A DNA stretch of 64,000 nucleotides from Fimbriimonadaceae bacterium (GCA_019187105.1 JABAQM010000001.1:124001-188000); one strand, 5' to 3'; positions 25,805-34,976 are shown, counted from the stretch's first letter. Program-made: numbers and translations. Notes: a model not told the origin generated them from the sequence alone.

Positions 25805-27508
25805 ATGCGGCGCTTGCTGTCCTTCCTGCTGCTCCTCCTCCCTGCACTGGCTACGGCCGAAATTGGCTATCGAATCACTGTTGATCCGCCGGCCAGGTCG
25901 ATACGCGTCGCGATCCAGGCGGATGACCTTGGCGATGCCCCGACCTTTCGAATTCCGGCCTGGTGCCCCGGCTTCTACTTCCTTCAGGACTACCCGGCGA
26001 AGCTATCGGACGTGCGTGCTACCGATGCGGCGGGACGCCCACTCTCCATCGCGCGTGATGGCAAGTACGGCTGGACCGTGGCAAACCCGTCGAAAGGTCC
26101 GGTCACCCTTTCCTATTCCGTCCTGGGTGACGATGGCGGGCTTGGCTTCTTCGGCGTCAGTGTCCACCCCCACACGGCCTTTATCAACGGTCCGGCGGCG
26201 ATGATGTACGTGGATGGCAAAAAGACGGAGCCGACGACGCTGGAGCTGCGGCTGCCGACCGATTGGGAAGTCGCCACCACGATGCGCCAGGATGACCAGC
26301 GATGGCGAGCGGACGACTACGACGAGCTCATCGATCACCCGATCCAAGTTGGAAAATTCCAGCGAAGGAGATTCGCCGCTGCCGGCATTCCATTTGAAGC
26401 TGTGTTTGTATCTGAATCCGGTCGATTCAATGTCTCCATGGATCGTGAAGTCCAGGTCATGAAAGCCGTGAGCGAAGCTTCGATCAAGCTGTTTGGGAAG
26501 GCGCCGTTCAAGAAGTACATGTATTTGGTCCACTTGTCCCGGGGATCGTTTGATGGCGGATTGGAGCACCGTGCATGCAACGTAATCAACACAGCCGATG
26601 CCAGGGAGCTGGGCATTGCCGACCTATACACCCATGAGTTTCTTCACGCTTGGAACGTCAAGCAGATGCGACCAAAAGTCCTCGGCCCTTTTGATTACAC
26701 CCAGCCATGCCGAACGGGATTGCTGTGGTTCTTCGAAGGAGTAACGGACTACTACGCCTACCGATGCACCTTCCAGGCGAGGCAATTGGCTCCGAATGCC
26801 ATGCTCGATACATTCGCCTACAGCATCGCCGACCTGGAGGGCAGCAGCCGCCGCAAGTCGCTGACTCTCGAGGACGTCAGCCGGCAAACTTGGGAGAACG
26901 GTGGCTTCGGAGTTGGCGATTATAGCTATTACACCGGTGGGCTCGTGGCAGGCTTGCTACTCGACGTCAAGCTCCGAAGCCAGTCGCAGGGTTCGAAGTC
27001 GCTTGATGATGTCATGCGGGATCTCTTTGCACGATTCCAGCTGCCCGGTCCCGGCATGGAGGAAGATGAGATTAGAAGCACCCTGGTCCGAATTGGCGGT
27101 GGTGAAATGGCGGGACTCTACGATCGCGTGGCTCGGTCGACTCAGCCGCTTCCCATCGAGCTGTTCGACCTCATCGGGATGCAATATCTGCGGCCCCAAG
27201 AAACGTACCTTGACCTTGGCTACGCCATCGAAGATAACATGGTCACCGATCTTGAGAAAGAGATCGAAGCGTTGGGTCTAAAGGATGGCGACCAAATCAT
27301 AACGGTTCAGGAGCGACCGTTTGGGGACGAAGCCTTTGCCGGCGTCAGAGGGGACTACACGATGCGGGTTCGGCGGGGTGCCTCTGAAACCACCCTTGAG
27401 CTCCGACCCGTCCAGCGGAGGGCAACGGCACCGATGCTAAGGATCAATCCGTTTGCCCCGGTCGCATTCCGGCGCCTCGGGACTGCCTACCTGGCTCTAA
27501 AAGCCTGA
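25805..27508 (+). CDS. M61 family glycyl aminopeptidase-like protease
   Basis: A 567-residue exported protein with a signal peptide (ending near ATAEIG), an N-terminal beta domain, and an M61 catalytic domain: HEFLHAWNVKQMRP (zinc HExxH, about 277-281) and WFFEGVTDYYAY with the third ligand Glu. A PDZ-like domain (EALGLKDGDQIITVQE) follows. M61 enzymes are zinc aminopeptidases with a Gly/Ala preference. It ends at a strong inverted repeat. Confidence 0.92.
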   Translation: MRRLLSFLLLLLPALATAEIGYRITVDPPARSIRVAIQADDLGDAPTFRIPAWCPGFYFLQDYPAKLSDVRATDAAGRPLSIARDGKYGWTVANPSKGPVTLSYSVLGDDGGLGFFGVSVHPHTAFINGPAAMMYVDGKKTEPTTLELRLPTDWEVATTMRQDDQRWRADDYDELIDHPIQVGKFQRRRFAAAGIPFEAVFVSESGRFNVSMDREVQVMKAVSEASIKLFGKAPFKKYMYLVHLSRGSFDGGLEHRACNVINTADARELGIADLYTHEFLHAWNVKQMRPKVLGPFDYTQPCRTGLLWFFEGVTDYYAYRCTFQARQLAPNAMLDTFAYSIADLEGSSRRKSLTLEDVSRQTWENGGFGVGDYSYYTGGLVAGLLLDVKLRSQSQGSKSLDDVMRDLFARFQLPGPGMEEDEIRSTLVRIGGGEMAGLYDRVARSTQPLPIELFDLIGMQYLRPQETYLDLGYAIEDNMVTDLEKEIEALGLKDGDQIITVQERPFGDEAFAGVRGDYTMRVRRGASETTLELRPVQRRATAPMLRINPFAPVAFRRLGTAYLALKA

Positions 27509-27534
27509 ACCCGCTCCAGAATTCTGGGCGGGTT
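27508..27534. terminator. Inverted repeat between convergent genes
   Basis: AACCCGC, a one-base bulge, CCAG, loop AATT, CTGG, GCGGGTT: an 11-pair stem with one bulge. It starts at the M61 stop codon and sits 22 bases from the end of the opposing gene. A T-rich stretch (CTTTT) follows on the minus strand only. Confidence 0.65.
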
Positions 27535-27555
27535 CGGCTGACGCGATGGTGGAAA

Positions 27556-28056
27556 CTACTTTCGCTTCTTCTCGACGATGATATCACCGTCGCGGACAAG
27601 GCCCTCGAACTCAAACTTACGGTCCTCGCCATTAAAAACAACCCGAATTATATCGGGCTCGCCGGTCTGGTTCTTACGACTTCGGCGATCGACGACGCGG
27701 ACCGATACTCTGCCCGGAACATTGGCGACGAGCTGGCCGTTTTCCCAAACTCGTAGGCGGCCCTTTCCGGAGAACTCGCCGACCTTCTCGGCAACCCCGA
27801 ATTCGTCTGCCTTCGGCATGTGGATCTCGACGCGGCGGCGGGCGTCCTCATTCCGTGTGGCGAAGTTGAGTCTGCCTCGAAGAACGGACTCGTGTTCGTT
27901 CTTTCGCTTATAGACCTCGAAGTTGAAGTGGCCCTTGCCCTGCTCCCGGTTAACGGCAATCCCCCGTCCGGAAGCCTTGGAAATCTCATCGGCCAAGACC
28001 ATTGAAGTTGCGGCAATTGCCAGTGCCAAAACGGCTACAACTCGTTTAACGTTCAT
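27556..28056 (-). CDS. Exported basic beta-rich protein, unrecognised
   Basis: A 166-residue protein with a clear signal peptide (ending VLADE, residue ~22). The mature part is beta-rich and basic: GKGHFNFEVYKRKNE, LRGRLNFATRNEDARRR, GRVSVRVVDRR, IRVVFNGEDRKFEFEG, ending KKRK. The pattern recalls post-COAP-1-like domains of secreted proteins, but this is only resemblance. GAGAGGAATAAG just before the ATG is a ribosome-binding site. A TATAGA hexamer at about 28101 could be the -10. Confidence 0.65.
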   Translation of the reverse strand: MNVKRVVAVLALAIAATSMVLADEISKASGRGIAVNREQGKGHFNFEVYKRKNEHESVLRGRLNFATRNEDARRRVEIHMPKADEFGVAEKVGEFSGKGRLRVWENGQLVANVPGRVSVRVVDRRSRKNQTGEPDIIRVVFNGEDRKFEFEGLVRDGDIIVEKKRK

Positions 28057-28127
28057 CTTATTCCTCTCGTGCTGGTAAAAGCAGCGTTTAGCTCAGGTCT
28101 ATAGACGTTGCCCTCAAAGTAATGTTC

Positions 28128-28146
28128 AGCCAGGTTTAGCCTGGCT
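28128..28146. terminator. Perfect 7-bp hairpin over a response-regulator stop codon
   Basis: AGCCAGG TTTAG C CTGGCT: a perfect stem containing the response regulator stop (28136-28138) in its loop. There is no T-run. It may limit readthrough into the exported-protein gene downstream on the minus strand, or protect the 3' end. Confidence 0.4.
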
Positions 28147-28798
28147 CTACCAGTTTTGCCCTGACCGCCATCATCGCGGCTTCCGTTCGGCTGTTCACTT
28201 GGAGGGCTTTAAGGATGTTGCTGACGTGATTCTTTACGGTCTTCTCGGCGATACACAGCTTGTTGGCAATCTCTTTATTGCGGAGACCGGTGGCGACGAG
28301 CTCTAGAATCTCAGCCTCTCGATCGCTGAGCATATAAAGCTCCGTGTCGTCGGTTTCGTCGTCTTCCTTAACCCTGCGAAAGTCGTCGATCACCCTCGCC
28401 GCAATCTTAGGTGTGATTTTCGCTTCTCCGCGGTGGGCCAGTCTCACCGATTCGATAACCTCCTGCGGCGTCGAAGTCTTCAGCATGTAACCAAGCGCAC
28501 CGGCCCGAAACGCCTCGAAGATGGTTTCGTCTTCCTCGTTAACGGTTAAGACCACGACATTTACTTGCTTTTCCGTTTTCAGCAGCCGTCGAATAAGCTC
28601 GATCCCATTCATCCGCGGCATGTTCAGGTCGGTGAGCAAAACGTCCGGCGGCGACTCAAGGGCCAGTTCGAGCGCTTCCTGTCCATCCTTGCAAACGCCG
28701 ATGATCTCACATTCAGGGGCCAGGCTGATCGTCCTCTGCAGCGCGTTGCGATAGGCGGGTTCGTCGTCGACGATAAGGACACGGATTACCGATGCCAT
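28136..28798 (-). CDS. NarL/LuxR-family response regulator
   Basis: A 220-residue two-domain regulator. The receiver has VDDEPAY, phosphoacceptor Asp in LLTDLNMPRMNG, conserved Thr in VVLTVNEED, and Lys in MLKTST. The C-terminal HTH has LSDREAEILELVATGLRNKEIANKL and EKTVKNHVSNILKAL. It binds DNA when phosphorylated; the partner kinase is unknown, but the GAF-PAS kinase at 30546 is close. The start at 28798 is preferred over 28807: the upper ATG lies inside TATAAT (28806-28811), which ends seven bases before ATG 28798. Confidence 0.92.
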   Translation of the reverse strand: MASVIRVLIVDDEPAYRNALQRTISLAPECEIIGVCKDGQEALELALESPPDVLLTDLNMPRMNGIELIRRLLKTEKQVNVVVLTVNEEDETIFEAFRAGALGYMLKTSTPQEVIESVRLAHRGEAKITPKIAARVIDDFRRVKEDDETDDTELYMLSDREAEILELVATGLRNKEIANKLCIAEKTVKNHVSNILKALQVNSRTEAAMMAVRAKLVEPG

Positions 28799-28805
28799 GG
28801 GCCGC

Positions 28806-28811
28806 ATTATA
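28806..28811 (-). promoter_or_regulatory. -10 TATAAT for response regulator, leaderless
   Basis: A perfect TATAAT in the minus sense ends seven bases before ATG 28798. The divergent ABC gene has its own TATAAT at 28851-28856. Confidence 0.6.
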
Positions 28812-28850
28812 CACAGGGAATTGCGATTTCGAAGCCTGCCTACCGGCGTC

Positions 28851-28856
28851 TATAAT
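28851..28856 (+). promoter_or_regulatory. -10 TATAAT for ABC ATPase, leaderless
   Basis: TATAAT is followed by CCG and tandem ATGATG (28860, 28863). The second ATG is six bases downstream, the spacing seen at other genes here. Confidence 0.6.
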
Positions 28857-28862
28857 CCGATG

Positions 28863-29837
28863 ATGCCTTTGCTTGAGGTGGACTCCCTGACGGTTTCCTT
28901 CGGCGATACCTCGATTCTGAGAGGAGTGAGCTTTACTCTGGAAGCCGGAAAGACCCTCGGCGTTGTCGGCGAATCGGGCTGCGGCAAGACGATGACGGGG
29001 CTCTCTCTGATCGGTATGACGCCAAGAACGGCCACCGTCGGCGGCTCCATGAAGCTCAACGGTAGGGAGCTGAACGGGCTACGGGAGCGGGAGTGGTTGG
29101 ACATCCGGGGGCAAGACATCTCGATGGTGATGCAGGACCCCTTTACAAGCCTTAACCCCATGCATCGCGTCGGCGATCAAATCGCAGAAGTTCTCATCCT
29201 CCACCATGGCGCCAGCAAACGAGAAGCATGGAACGAGGCCGTTCAGATGCTCAAGAAGGTGGGTGTACCATCTCCCGAGCAGTCCGCACGAAAGTACCCT
29301 CACCAGATGAGTGGCGGCCAGCGCCAGAGAGTGGTGCTTGCCATCGCCTTTGCGGGCAAGCCCAAGCTGCTGATCGCGGACGAGCCCACCACGGCCCTCG
29401 ACGTTACGCTCCAAGCCCAAATCCTCCGCCTGATTCGCGACCTCCAACAGGCCGAGGGCACCGGCGTGATCCTGATCTCTCACGACATCGGCGTCATCGC
29501 TTCCCTCGCCGACGAGATTGCGGTCTTCTATGCGGGAAGGATCGTTGAATACGGCCCTGCCGAAGCGGTTCTCCGCCACACCGGTCACCCGTACACCCAG
29601 GCCCTGCTGGCTGCGGTACCCAAGGCTGGCGCCGAGCGTCTCGAAGCGATTCCAGGACAACCCCCGAACTTCAAATCACTTGACGGAGGCTGTTCATTTA
29701 GGCCGCGCTGCCGCTACGCATTCGAGAGGTGCGTTCAAGAGCCTGGTCTGATTCCCATGAACGAACGTCATGCTGCTGCCTGCTGGAAAGTGGCGGCTAG
29801 TTCGGATTTATCCATTCCTGCAGGTAGTGGGAAGTAA
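28863..29837 (+). CDS. Dipeptide/oligopeptide ABC transporter ATPase (DppD/OppD-like)
   Basis: A 324-residue ABC ATPase: Walker A GESGCGKT (about 38-45), Q-loop [12 protein letters not shown], signature MSGGQRQRV, Walker [15 protein letters not shown]-loop ISHDIG, and the C-terminal oligopeptide extension with [14 protein letters not shown]. It energises uptake of peptides or nickel. No permease, binding protein or second ATPase is adjacent, so the rest of the transporter lies elsewhere. Its last 41 bases overlap the convergent Lon-like gene. Confidence 0.92.
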   Translation: MPLLEVDSLTVSFGDTSILRGVSFTLEAGKTLGVVGESGCGKTMTGLSLIGMTPRTATVGGSMKLNGRELNGLREREWLDIRGQDISMVMQDPFTSLNPMHRVGDQIAEVLILHHGASKREAWNEAVQMLKKVGVPSPEQSARKYPHQMSGGQRQRVVLAIAFAGKPKLLIADEPTTALDVTLQAQILRLIRDLQQAEGTGVILISHDIGVIASLADEIAVFYAGRIVEYGPAEAVLRHTGHPYTQALLAAVPKAGAERLEAIPGQPPNFKSLDGGCSFRPRCRYAFERCVQEPGLIPMNERHAAACWKVAASSDLSIPAGSGK

Positions 29838-30468
29838 GGCGGTACGAGTGTGCCGTTGGCTTGGCCTCCACGATCTGTACTTCAATCAGCCGAATTAGAT
29901 CAGCAATCCGTTCAAGGGTGTCGGTCGTCTCGAGCAGCCGCTGCTTCTGGTCGTTCTCCAGGTGAAGCGTGTTTGCGATCATGAACGAGAGTGCGGTCGG
30001 ATCGGACGGGTAGACGATCTCGATGTTGTATTCCGGCCTGCCCAGCGACGCTTCCACCAACGCTCGGAAGCTCTCCCGTACTCGCATCACCAGGGCATCG
30101 GTGCGCGGATTGTCCAAGACATCCATCTCCACGACCGGCTCGACCATTCCGACAAGATATGGCAACGATTCGTCGATCTTGCGGATTCGGAAGCGGCGCT
30201 CCCCGCTGACGCGGACGTCCATTTTGCCGTCATCGAGCATCTGCACGTTAGAAATACGGGCCGCTGTTCCTACCAGAAATGGCTCGGCTGGTCCACCTAC
30301 CTCTTCCCCTGAGCGTATAAGAGCAATACCAAAGGATTGCTCGCTTTCTGAGCAATCCCGAACCAATTGAAGGTAACGGTCCTCAAATATGTGGAGCTGC
30401 ATCTTCGCATACGGGAAGAGAACGGTGTTCAAAGGGAAAAGCGGCATGGCCTCGAGTTGCTGAGCCAT
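29797..30468 (-). CDS. Lon N-terminal (substrate-binding) domain protein
   Basis: A 223-residue protein made only of the LON/PUA-like domain: MPLFPLNTVLFPYAKMQLHIFEDRYLQ at the start, then RRFRIRKID and a C-terminal helical segment. There is no AAA or protease domain. Such proteins occur widely and are thought to bind substrates or partners; no activity is established. In sense, TATAAT (30479-30484) ends ten bases before the ATG. Confidence 0.9.
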   Translation of the reverse strand: MAQQLEAMPLFPLNTVLFPYAKMQLHIFEDRYLQLVRDCSESEQSFGIALIRSGEEVGGPAEPFLVGTAARISNVQMLDDGKMDVRVSGERRFRIRKIDESLPYLVGMVEPVVEMDVLDNPRTDALVMRVRESFRALVEASLGRPEYNIEIVYPSDPTALSFMIANTLHLENDQKQRLLETTDTLERIADLIRLIEVQIVEAKPTAHSYRLTSHYLQEWINPN

Positions 30469-30545
30469 TCGAGGACTTATTATAGCCCCCCACCGTCTCC
30501 CAACCGGAAGAGCAAGCTCGGCCTAAAGGAGTTCCAAAAGTTCAA

Positions 30546-32315
30546 GTGGTATCCTCACGAGTCGGAGAAGCTGCGTTGTCATTATCGGTTGCATCAGGAG
30601 TAGGAGACGGAGACCCAAACGACCTTCATCAGTTAGTAGCGAAGCTCAAAGACGAAGTTGAATTGCTTCGCAAGCGCAACGCCGAACTGGAGTCGCAGGG
30701 CGGCAGAGCTACAACGGGCAAACCCGTCGCTGATGCCGGATTGGAAGTTGCGCCCATCAGTGATGCGGACGCGACTCTGCGCAGGCTTGTTCAGCGGATA
30801 GCGATGATTCTGCAGGCTGAGCAGGTCGTGATCATGTTTTACGATCGTGACCGCGGCGAGCTCATTGGCATCCCGCCTGCGTTCGGCGTCGATGAAGACA
30901 GGCTCACCCACTTCCGCGTGCGAGCCACCCACGGAATCTCCGGCATGGTCTTCCGAGAGACCGAGCCCATCGTCTTCCACGACGCCGCCACCGATCCCCG
31001 AGCGGACGGCGACCCCTTCACCTTCCTCCATGTCCAGAACGGAATCACGGTGCCACTGGTCATCGAGAAGCGCGACGAGGAAAACCGCGTTATCGATCGG
31101 AACACGATCGGCGTCCTGCATGCGTTCAATAAGCGGCACGGCGAGGATTTCAACGACGAGGACGTGCGGCTTCTCGAGCGGATGTCGAAGAACGTCGGCT
31201 CGATCATCGCCAACCTGCAGCTCTACCGAGAAGTCGTCGAAGAGCGCGAAGAGCTGCTTCAGACCTTCGAATCCCTCACCGCCGGCCTGATGCTCGTCTC
31301 CCCTGAGCTCCGCATCAACCAGATGAACGGGACCGCTCGGCACATTTTTGGAGCGAACCAAGAAGCGATCGGCAAATCGATTACCGAAGTCGTCAACGAC
31401 GACAAGATGCAGCGCATGTTTGAAACCGCCCTGCGGGGGGATGAGCCACCGGCTATCGAAATCGAGCGCTACATTGGCGGATCGGAACGCATCTACCAGG
31501 TTCAGTCAGCATCAGTCCGCAACGAAGAGGGCAAGGACATCGGCGTGGTCGCCATCCTGAGCGACATCACCGAGGTCAAGAATATCGAGCGGATGAAGAG
31601 CTCATTCGTCGCCATGGCCTCCCACGAGCTGCGAACCCCCCTGACCGCAATCAAGGGCTTTTCGAGCACTTTGCTGGAAGGCGTTGACGAGGACATGTAC
31701 ACCAAGGACGACCAGAAGGAATTCCTCGGCATCGTCGTCTCCGAATGTGACCGTCTGCGCCGACTGATCGATGACCTTCTGAATACCAGCCGGATCGAAG
31801 CCGGAGAGAGCCTCAAGCCCAACTACTCCGAGATCAATGTCACCGATCTTCTCGAGAAGGTTGCAAAGGTCCAGCAGCAGGCAACGCACAAGCATCAGAT
31901 CAAGCTGGATATCCAGAACCAGCTTCCTTCGCTGATGGTAGGCGATCAAGACAAGCTTGACCAGATTCTTACGAATCTGATGAACAACGCGATCAAATAC
32001 TCACCAGAAGGCGGCGACGTTACGATTCACGCCAAGAACGAGGGTGATACGATTTTGGTCGGCATCGAAGATCAGGGCCTGGGAATTCCGAAGGATCACC
32101 TGACGAAAGTCTTCGAAAGGTTCCACCGCGTCAACAACGAAGACAATCGCAAGATTTACGGCACTGGTCTCGGCCTGTTCTTGGTGAAGCACTTGGTCGA
32201 GCAGGTTCACTTTGGCAAAATCTGGGTCGACTCGGAGCTCGGGGTCGGCTCAACTTTCTGGTTCCGCATTCCGACAGAGATCGATATCGAAAAGGCTAAA
32301 GAGATCAACCAGTAA
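30546..32315 (+). CDS. GAF-PAS sensor histidine kinase
   Basis: A 589-residue cytosolic kinase. An N-terminal coiled coil (ELLRKRNAELES), a GAF domain (about 75-235), a short helix, a PAS domain (SLTAGLMLVSPELRINQMN), HisKA with MASHELRTPLTAIKGF, and HATPase_c with N-box NLMNNAIKYSPEG, G1 DQGLGIP and G2 GTGLGLFLVK. No membrane helix, so it senses an internal signal. The response regulator at 28136 is the nearest candidate partner, an inference from proximity. Start is GTG; AAAGGAG lies about 14 bases upstream. Confidence 0.92.
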   Translation: MVSSRVGEAALSLSVASGVGDGDPNDLHQLVAKLKDEVELLRKRNAELESQGGRATTGKPVADAGLEVAPISDADATLRRLVQRIAMILQAEQVVIMFYDRDRGELIGIPPAFGVDEDRLTHFRVRATHGISGMVFRETEPIVFHDAATDPRADGDPFTFLHVQNGITVPLVIEKRDEENRVIDRNTIGVLHAFNKRHGEDFNDEDVRLLERMSKNVGSIIANLQLYREVVEEREELLQTFESLTAGLMLVSPELRINQMNGTARHIFGANQEAIGKSITEVVNDDKMQRMFETALRGDEPPAIEIERYIGGSERIYQVQSASVRNEEGKDIGVVAILSDITEVKNIERMKSSFVAMASHELRTPLTAIKGFSSTLLEGVDEDMYTKDDQKEFLGIVVSECDRLRRLIDDLLNTSRIEAGESLKPNYSEINVTDLLEKVAKVQQQATHKHQIKLDIQNQLPSLMVGDQDKLDQILTNLMNNAIKYSPEGGDVTIHAKNEGDTILVGIEDQGLGIPKDHLTKVFERFHRVNNEDNRKIYGTGLGLFLVKHLVEQVHFGKIWVDSELGVGSTFWFRIPTEIDIEKAKEINQ

Positions 32316-32357
32316 CGGCCAAGAATTCGGGCAAACTACTTCACCTTTATAGCGCTT

Positions 32358-32756
32358 TTGCTGACTTCCATAGGTATCTTCCTATGGGGCGTCAACTGGG
32401 TTATTACGAATGTAAAAGCTATGAACGAGCCCCCGCCATCGAGCGAGTGGCTTCAAGCTGCAAATAGCCATCTTGAATCCCGAGACGTTCCGATTCGCCT
32501 CGAAACCCTCACCTACATCAATCGCGACCATGAGGCGTTTATCGGACTGACTGCGCCAATCAGGGCCGAAGACCTTTCCAGCCGCGGATTCCGTCCTTGG
32601 CCAAGGCAGGGCGCCATTTCGATGGTCGTTCGAGAGGGCGACGATCCTTGGACGGTTGCCTGGCGGCCTTCGCAAACCGATCGCATCCTCTGCTGCGCAG
32701 TAGAAGGACTCCCGGGTCAGCCCCGCGTCCAGGAAATGCTTCACAAGCTCGAGTGA
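32358..32756 (+). CDS. Small single-helix protein, unrecognised
   Basis: 132 residues: a hydrophobic N-terminus (LTSIGIFLWGVNWVITN, about 2-18), then a soluble domain of about 100 residues (VPIRLETLTYINRDHEAFIG, DPWTVAWRPSQ, QEMLHKLE). The start is probably TTG 32358; the first ATG (32421) would lose the helix. No family recognised. It lies 42 bases after the kinase and could be cotranscribed. Confidence 0.5.
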   Translation: MLTSIGIFLWGVNWVITNVKAMNEPPPSSEWLQAANSHLESRDVPIRLETLTYINRDHEAFIGLTAPIRAEDLSSRGFRPWPRQGAISMVVREGDDPWTVAWRPSQTDRILCCAVEGLPGQPRVQEMLHKLE

Positions 32757-32819
32757 CGACTTCGATGCGACCAAGAAGCCGACCCAGAGTTCTTGCTTCG
32801 CTTATAGCAACTAAAGTGG

Positions 32820-32848
32820 TTGACGTTTGGGCGTTCAGGCGCTATGTT
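32820..32848 (+). promoter_or_regulatory. Consensus sigma-70 promoter without a gene
   Basis: TTGACG (32820-32825), a 17-base spacer, TATGTT (32843-32848). Both boxes and the spacing match housekeeping promoters, and no open frame of note follows before the terminator at 32910. Confidence 0.6.
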
Positions 32849-32854
32849 CTTATA

Positions 32855-32945
32855 GCATTGGACTTCTTCTAGATCGAGTCTCCTAAACCAAGTGCGGTAC
32901 GACCTTAACGGGGGTGGAATGAGAGGCCACCCCCGGTTTCTTTTG
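32855..32945 (+). ncRNA. Candidate small RNA, about 90 nt
   Basis: A transcript from the promoter at 32820-32848 would start near 32855 and end in the hairpin plus T-rich tail at 32910-32945. It contains no plausible coding frame. It lies in the 210-base gap between a kinase-linked gene and pilT. Function unknown; it might also be the attenuated 3' end of the upstream gene. Confidence 0.35.
32910..32945 (+). terminator. Rho-independent terminator
   Basis: GGGGGTGG (32910-32917) pairs perfectly with CCACCCCC (32927-32934), extended by C-G, and TTTCTTTT follows. It is the strongest classical terminator in the window. In the minus sense it also faces the pilT end at 32967, without a T-run. Confidence 0.85.
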
Positions 32946-32966
32946 TCTGGATGGCTGCGGATTGCC

Positions 32967-34046
32967 TTAGCGCCGGAGCATCTGCTTTAGTTCCGAAACG
33001 ATACCGGAGAAGTTGAGCGCGGTCTCTTCGGACACGATGCCCGCCTTGACGTACCGGGCGAGCGACTGGTTCATCGTCTGCATGCCCCAGAAGGCTCCCT
33101 CGTTCATCATGTGGTAGAGGTCGCCGAAGTGGCCGTCCTCAATCGCCTTACTGACGGTTGGCGTGCAAATCAGGATCTCGTTGACGACAACCCGTCCATG
33201 TCCGTCCGCCCGAGGCACAAGTTTTTGGGCAATGATAGCCCGCAGCGACCCCGCCAGTCGCTGGCAGAGGTGGTTCTTTTCGTGCGGCGGGAACATGTTG
33301 ATGATTCGGTCCAGCGTCTCGTAAGCGCTCGCGGTGTGAACGGTAGAAAACACGAGGTGGCCGGTTTCACCAGCCTGCATGGCGACCGACATGGTCTCTG
33401 GGTCGCGCATTTCACCGATCAGGATGACGTCGGGAGCTTCCCGGACCACGGCGCGCAGGGCCGGCTGGAACTCCATCGTATCGATGTGGACCTCGCGCTG
33501 GCTGACGTAGGCCTGCTTGTCCTTGTGGACGATTTCAAGCGGGTCCTCGATGGTGACGATGTGGCACTGGCGATTCTGGTTGATCAGGTCGATCATCGCG
33601 GCCAGTGTGGTGGTCTTGCCAGAGCCAGTGGGTCCGGTAACCAGAACCAATCCAAGCCGGTGCTTGGTCAACTCGCCCAGAACGGCGGGAAGCCCCAACT
33701 GCTCCAGCGTCTTGATTTCCATCGGGATGATTCTCATCACCGATGCCGTCGTGCCCCGTTCGCGATAGACGTTCGTGCGAACGCGACATTTATCGCCGAC
33801 CTGGAAAGCAAGGTCCATCTCGTGGGTGTCGTCAAACACCATTCGCTGGCGCTCGTTCATCAGCTCGCCGATCATCCGGTGTGAATTGGCCGGATCGATG
33901 ACGGGCCATTCACCAGGCATGGGGCGAACCAAGCTGTGCTGTTTGATGTAGGGCACCTGCCCGCCCTTGATCATCACGTCCGAAGCGACGAGTTCGTAGC
34001 CCACTTCAATGAGCTCGTGAACGCTAATGGTGCTGGGATCCCGCAT
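32967..34046 (-). CDS. pilT: Type IV pilus retraction ATPase PilT/PilU
   Basis: A 359-residue hexameric secretion ATPase: an N-terminal PAS-like domain (1-115), Walker A GPTGSGKTTTLAAM (about 137), an Asp box, Walker B LIGEMRDPETM, His box FSTVHTASAYETLDR, and the C-terminal PilT motif (AIIAQKLVPR). It drives retraction and twitching. The only pilus ATPase in the window; no pilB, pilC or pilD is nearby. It follows the exported gene at 34075 by 28 bases. Confidence 0.92.
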   Translation of the reverse strand: MRDPSTISVHELIEVGYELVASDVMIKGGQVPYIKQHSLVRPMPGEWPVIDPANSHRMIGELMNERQRMVFDDTHEMDLAFQVGDKCRVRTNVYRERGTTASVMRIIPMEIKTLEQLGLPAVLGELTKHRLGLVLVTGPTGSGKTTTLAAMIDLINQNRQCHIVTIEDPLEIVHKDKQAYVSQREVHIDTMEFQPALRAVVREAPDVILIGEMRDPETMSVAMQAGETGHLVFSTVHTASAYETLDRIINMFPPHEKNHLCQRLAGSLRAIIAQKLVPRADGHGRVVVNEILICTPTVSKAIEDGHFGDLYHMMNEGAFWGMQTMNQSLARYVKAGIVSEETALNFSGIVSELKQMLRR

Positions 34047-34074
34047 TTGAAAAGTAGAGTTTCAGGAGTCGAAT

Positions 34075-34821
34075 TTAGTTCGCTTTGCCCTTGCCGAGGC
34101 GAAGCATGAGCGAGTATACCAATGCACCCAGCGCTACGGAACCTATCACTACGATCACGTACATCATGACCGGTGAGCGTTCCGGCTCTTTCACGGGAGC
34201 AGCCTCCTTGGGTGGCGTCGTATGGCGGTCCGGAATCGTGACCGTCGCCGGATCTTCAGCGCTGATCGCGATGCGATATTCGAGGGCGGCGGGAGCACCC
34301 CGCGCCATATCGCTCATGCTGCCTCGAACGGAAACCTCTGGCGTGAACCAGCTCTGGAGCGTCATGGGCGAGGGCCTGATGCCCTCGACGATTACGGTCA
34401 GGACTCGAATCTGTGGCACGCCGGGACGAGTTCCAAAGGCTCGCACGAGCGGTTCCAGCCGGACCAGGCCCTGAGTCGCATCGATCAGATTGTTAACCGC
34501 GAACTTCGCTTTCGGAAATCCTGGTTCACCTTCCCGCACTTTTAGCGTTTGAATACTCAAGCCCCGTGGCATCGACTGTAGCGTCGTTCCAAGCCGCTGG
34601 CATTGGGCTTCCAAAGTCGATAGGGGAAACGAACCGTCAAGCACCGTAACTTCGATCAGTTGAGCGTTCATCGCATCTTGTGTCACCACGATCGTGGCGT
34701 CGGTGCGCATTTGATTGGGATCGGGAAACGCCTGCTGTTCGCCTTTCTGGGCCCAGGCGGCGGCCGCTACGGCAATGACGCCGATCGCGGCGCTGAAACG
34801 CACCGCGCAATTGAAACGCAT
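34075..34821 (-). CDS. Exported protein with C-terminal membrane anchor, upstream of pilT
   Basis: A 248-residue protein with a signal peptide (MRFNCAVRFSAAIGVIAVAA to AWAQ), a mixed alpha/beta body with a SIMPL-like or secretin-like strand pattern (NAQLIEVTVLDG, PQIRVLTVIVEGIRP, LEYRIAISAED), a Pro/Glu linker and a C-terminal transmembrane helix (VMMYVIVVIGSVALGALVYS). No family assigned. The start is ATG 34821: TATTAT (34829-34834 in sense) ends seven bases upstream; an ATG at 34830 overlaps that hexamer. Confidence 0.65.
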   Translation of the reverse strand: MRFNCAVRFSAAIGVIAVAAAAWAQKGEQQAFPDPNQMRTDATIVVTQDAMNAQLIEVTVLDGSFPLSTLEAQCQRLGTTLQSMPRGLSIQTLKVREGEPGFPKAKFAVNNLIDATQGLVRLEPLVRAFGTRPGVPQIRVLTVIVEGIRPSPMTLQSWFTPEVSVRGSMSDMARGAPAALEYRIAISAEDPATVTIPDRHTTPPKEAAPVKEPERSPVMMYVIVVIGSVALGALVYSLMLRLGKGKAN

Positions 34822-34924
34822 TTTAGGCATAATACTGTGTCTTCGCTGCTTGGGCCGCGAACCTGCGGGGCCCTGGGAGCGTCTAGAAGCATTACGCCGA
34901 CTATGTTCAAATACCGGTGCGGAT

Positions 34925-34943
34925 TTGCCAGCCATGCTGGCAA
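34925..34943. repeat. Perfect inverted repeat upstream of greA
   Basis: TTGCCAGC CAT GCTGGCAA, an 8-base perfect palindrome with a 3-base loop, 33 bases before the greA start. It could be an RNA hairpin in the greA leader or a dimeric repressor site. Confidence 0.5.
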
Positions 34944-34976
34944 GACTGATGTCGGAAGCGTTTGTAGCGAAGGAAT

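Noticed and set aside
30546-32315. Membrane sensor kinase
   Set aside because: There is no hydrophobic helix anywhere in the kinase, so it is treated as cytosolic.
33111-33884. Plus-strand frame of 257 codons over pilT
   Set aside because: It is the complement of a certain pilT gene.
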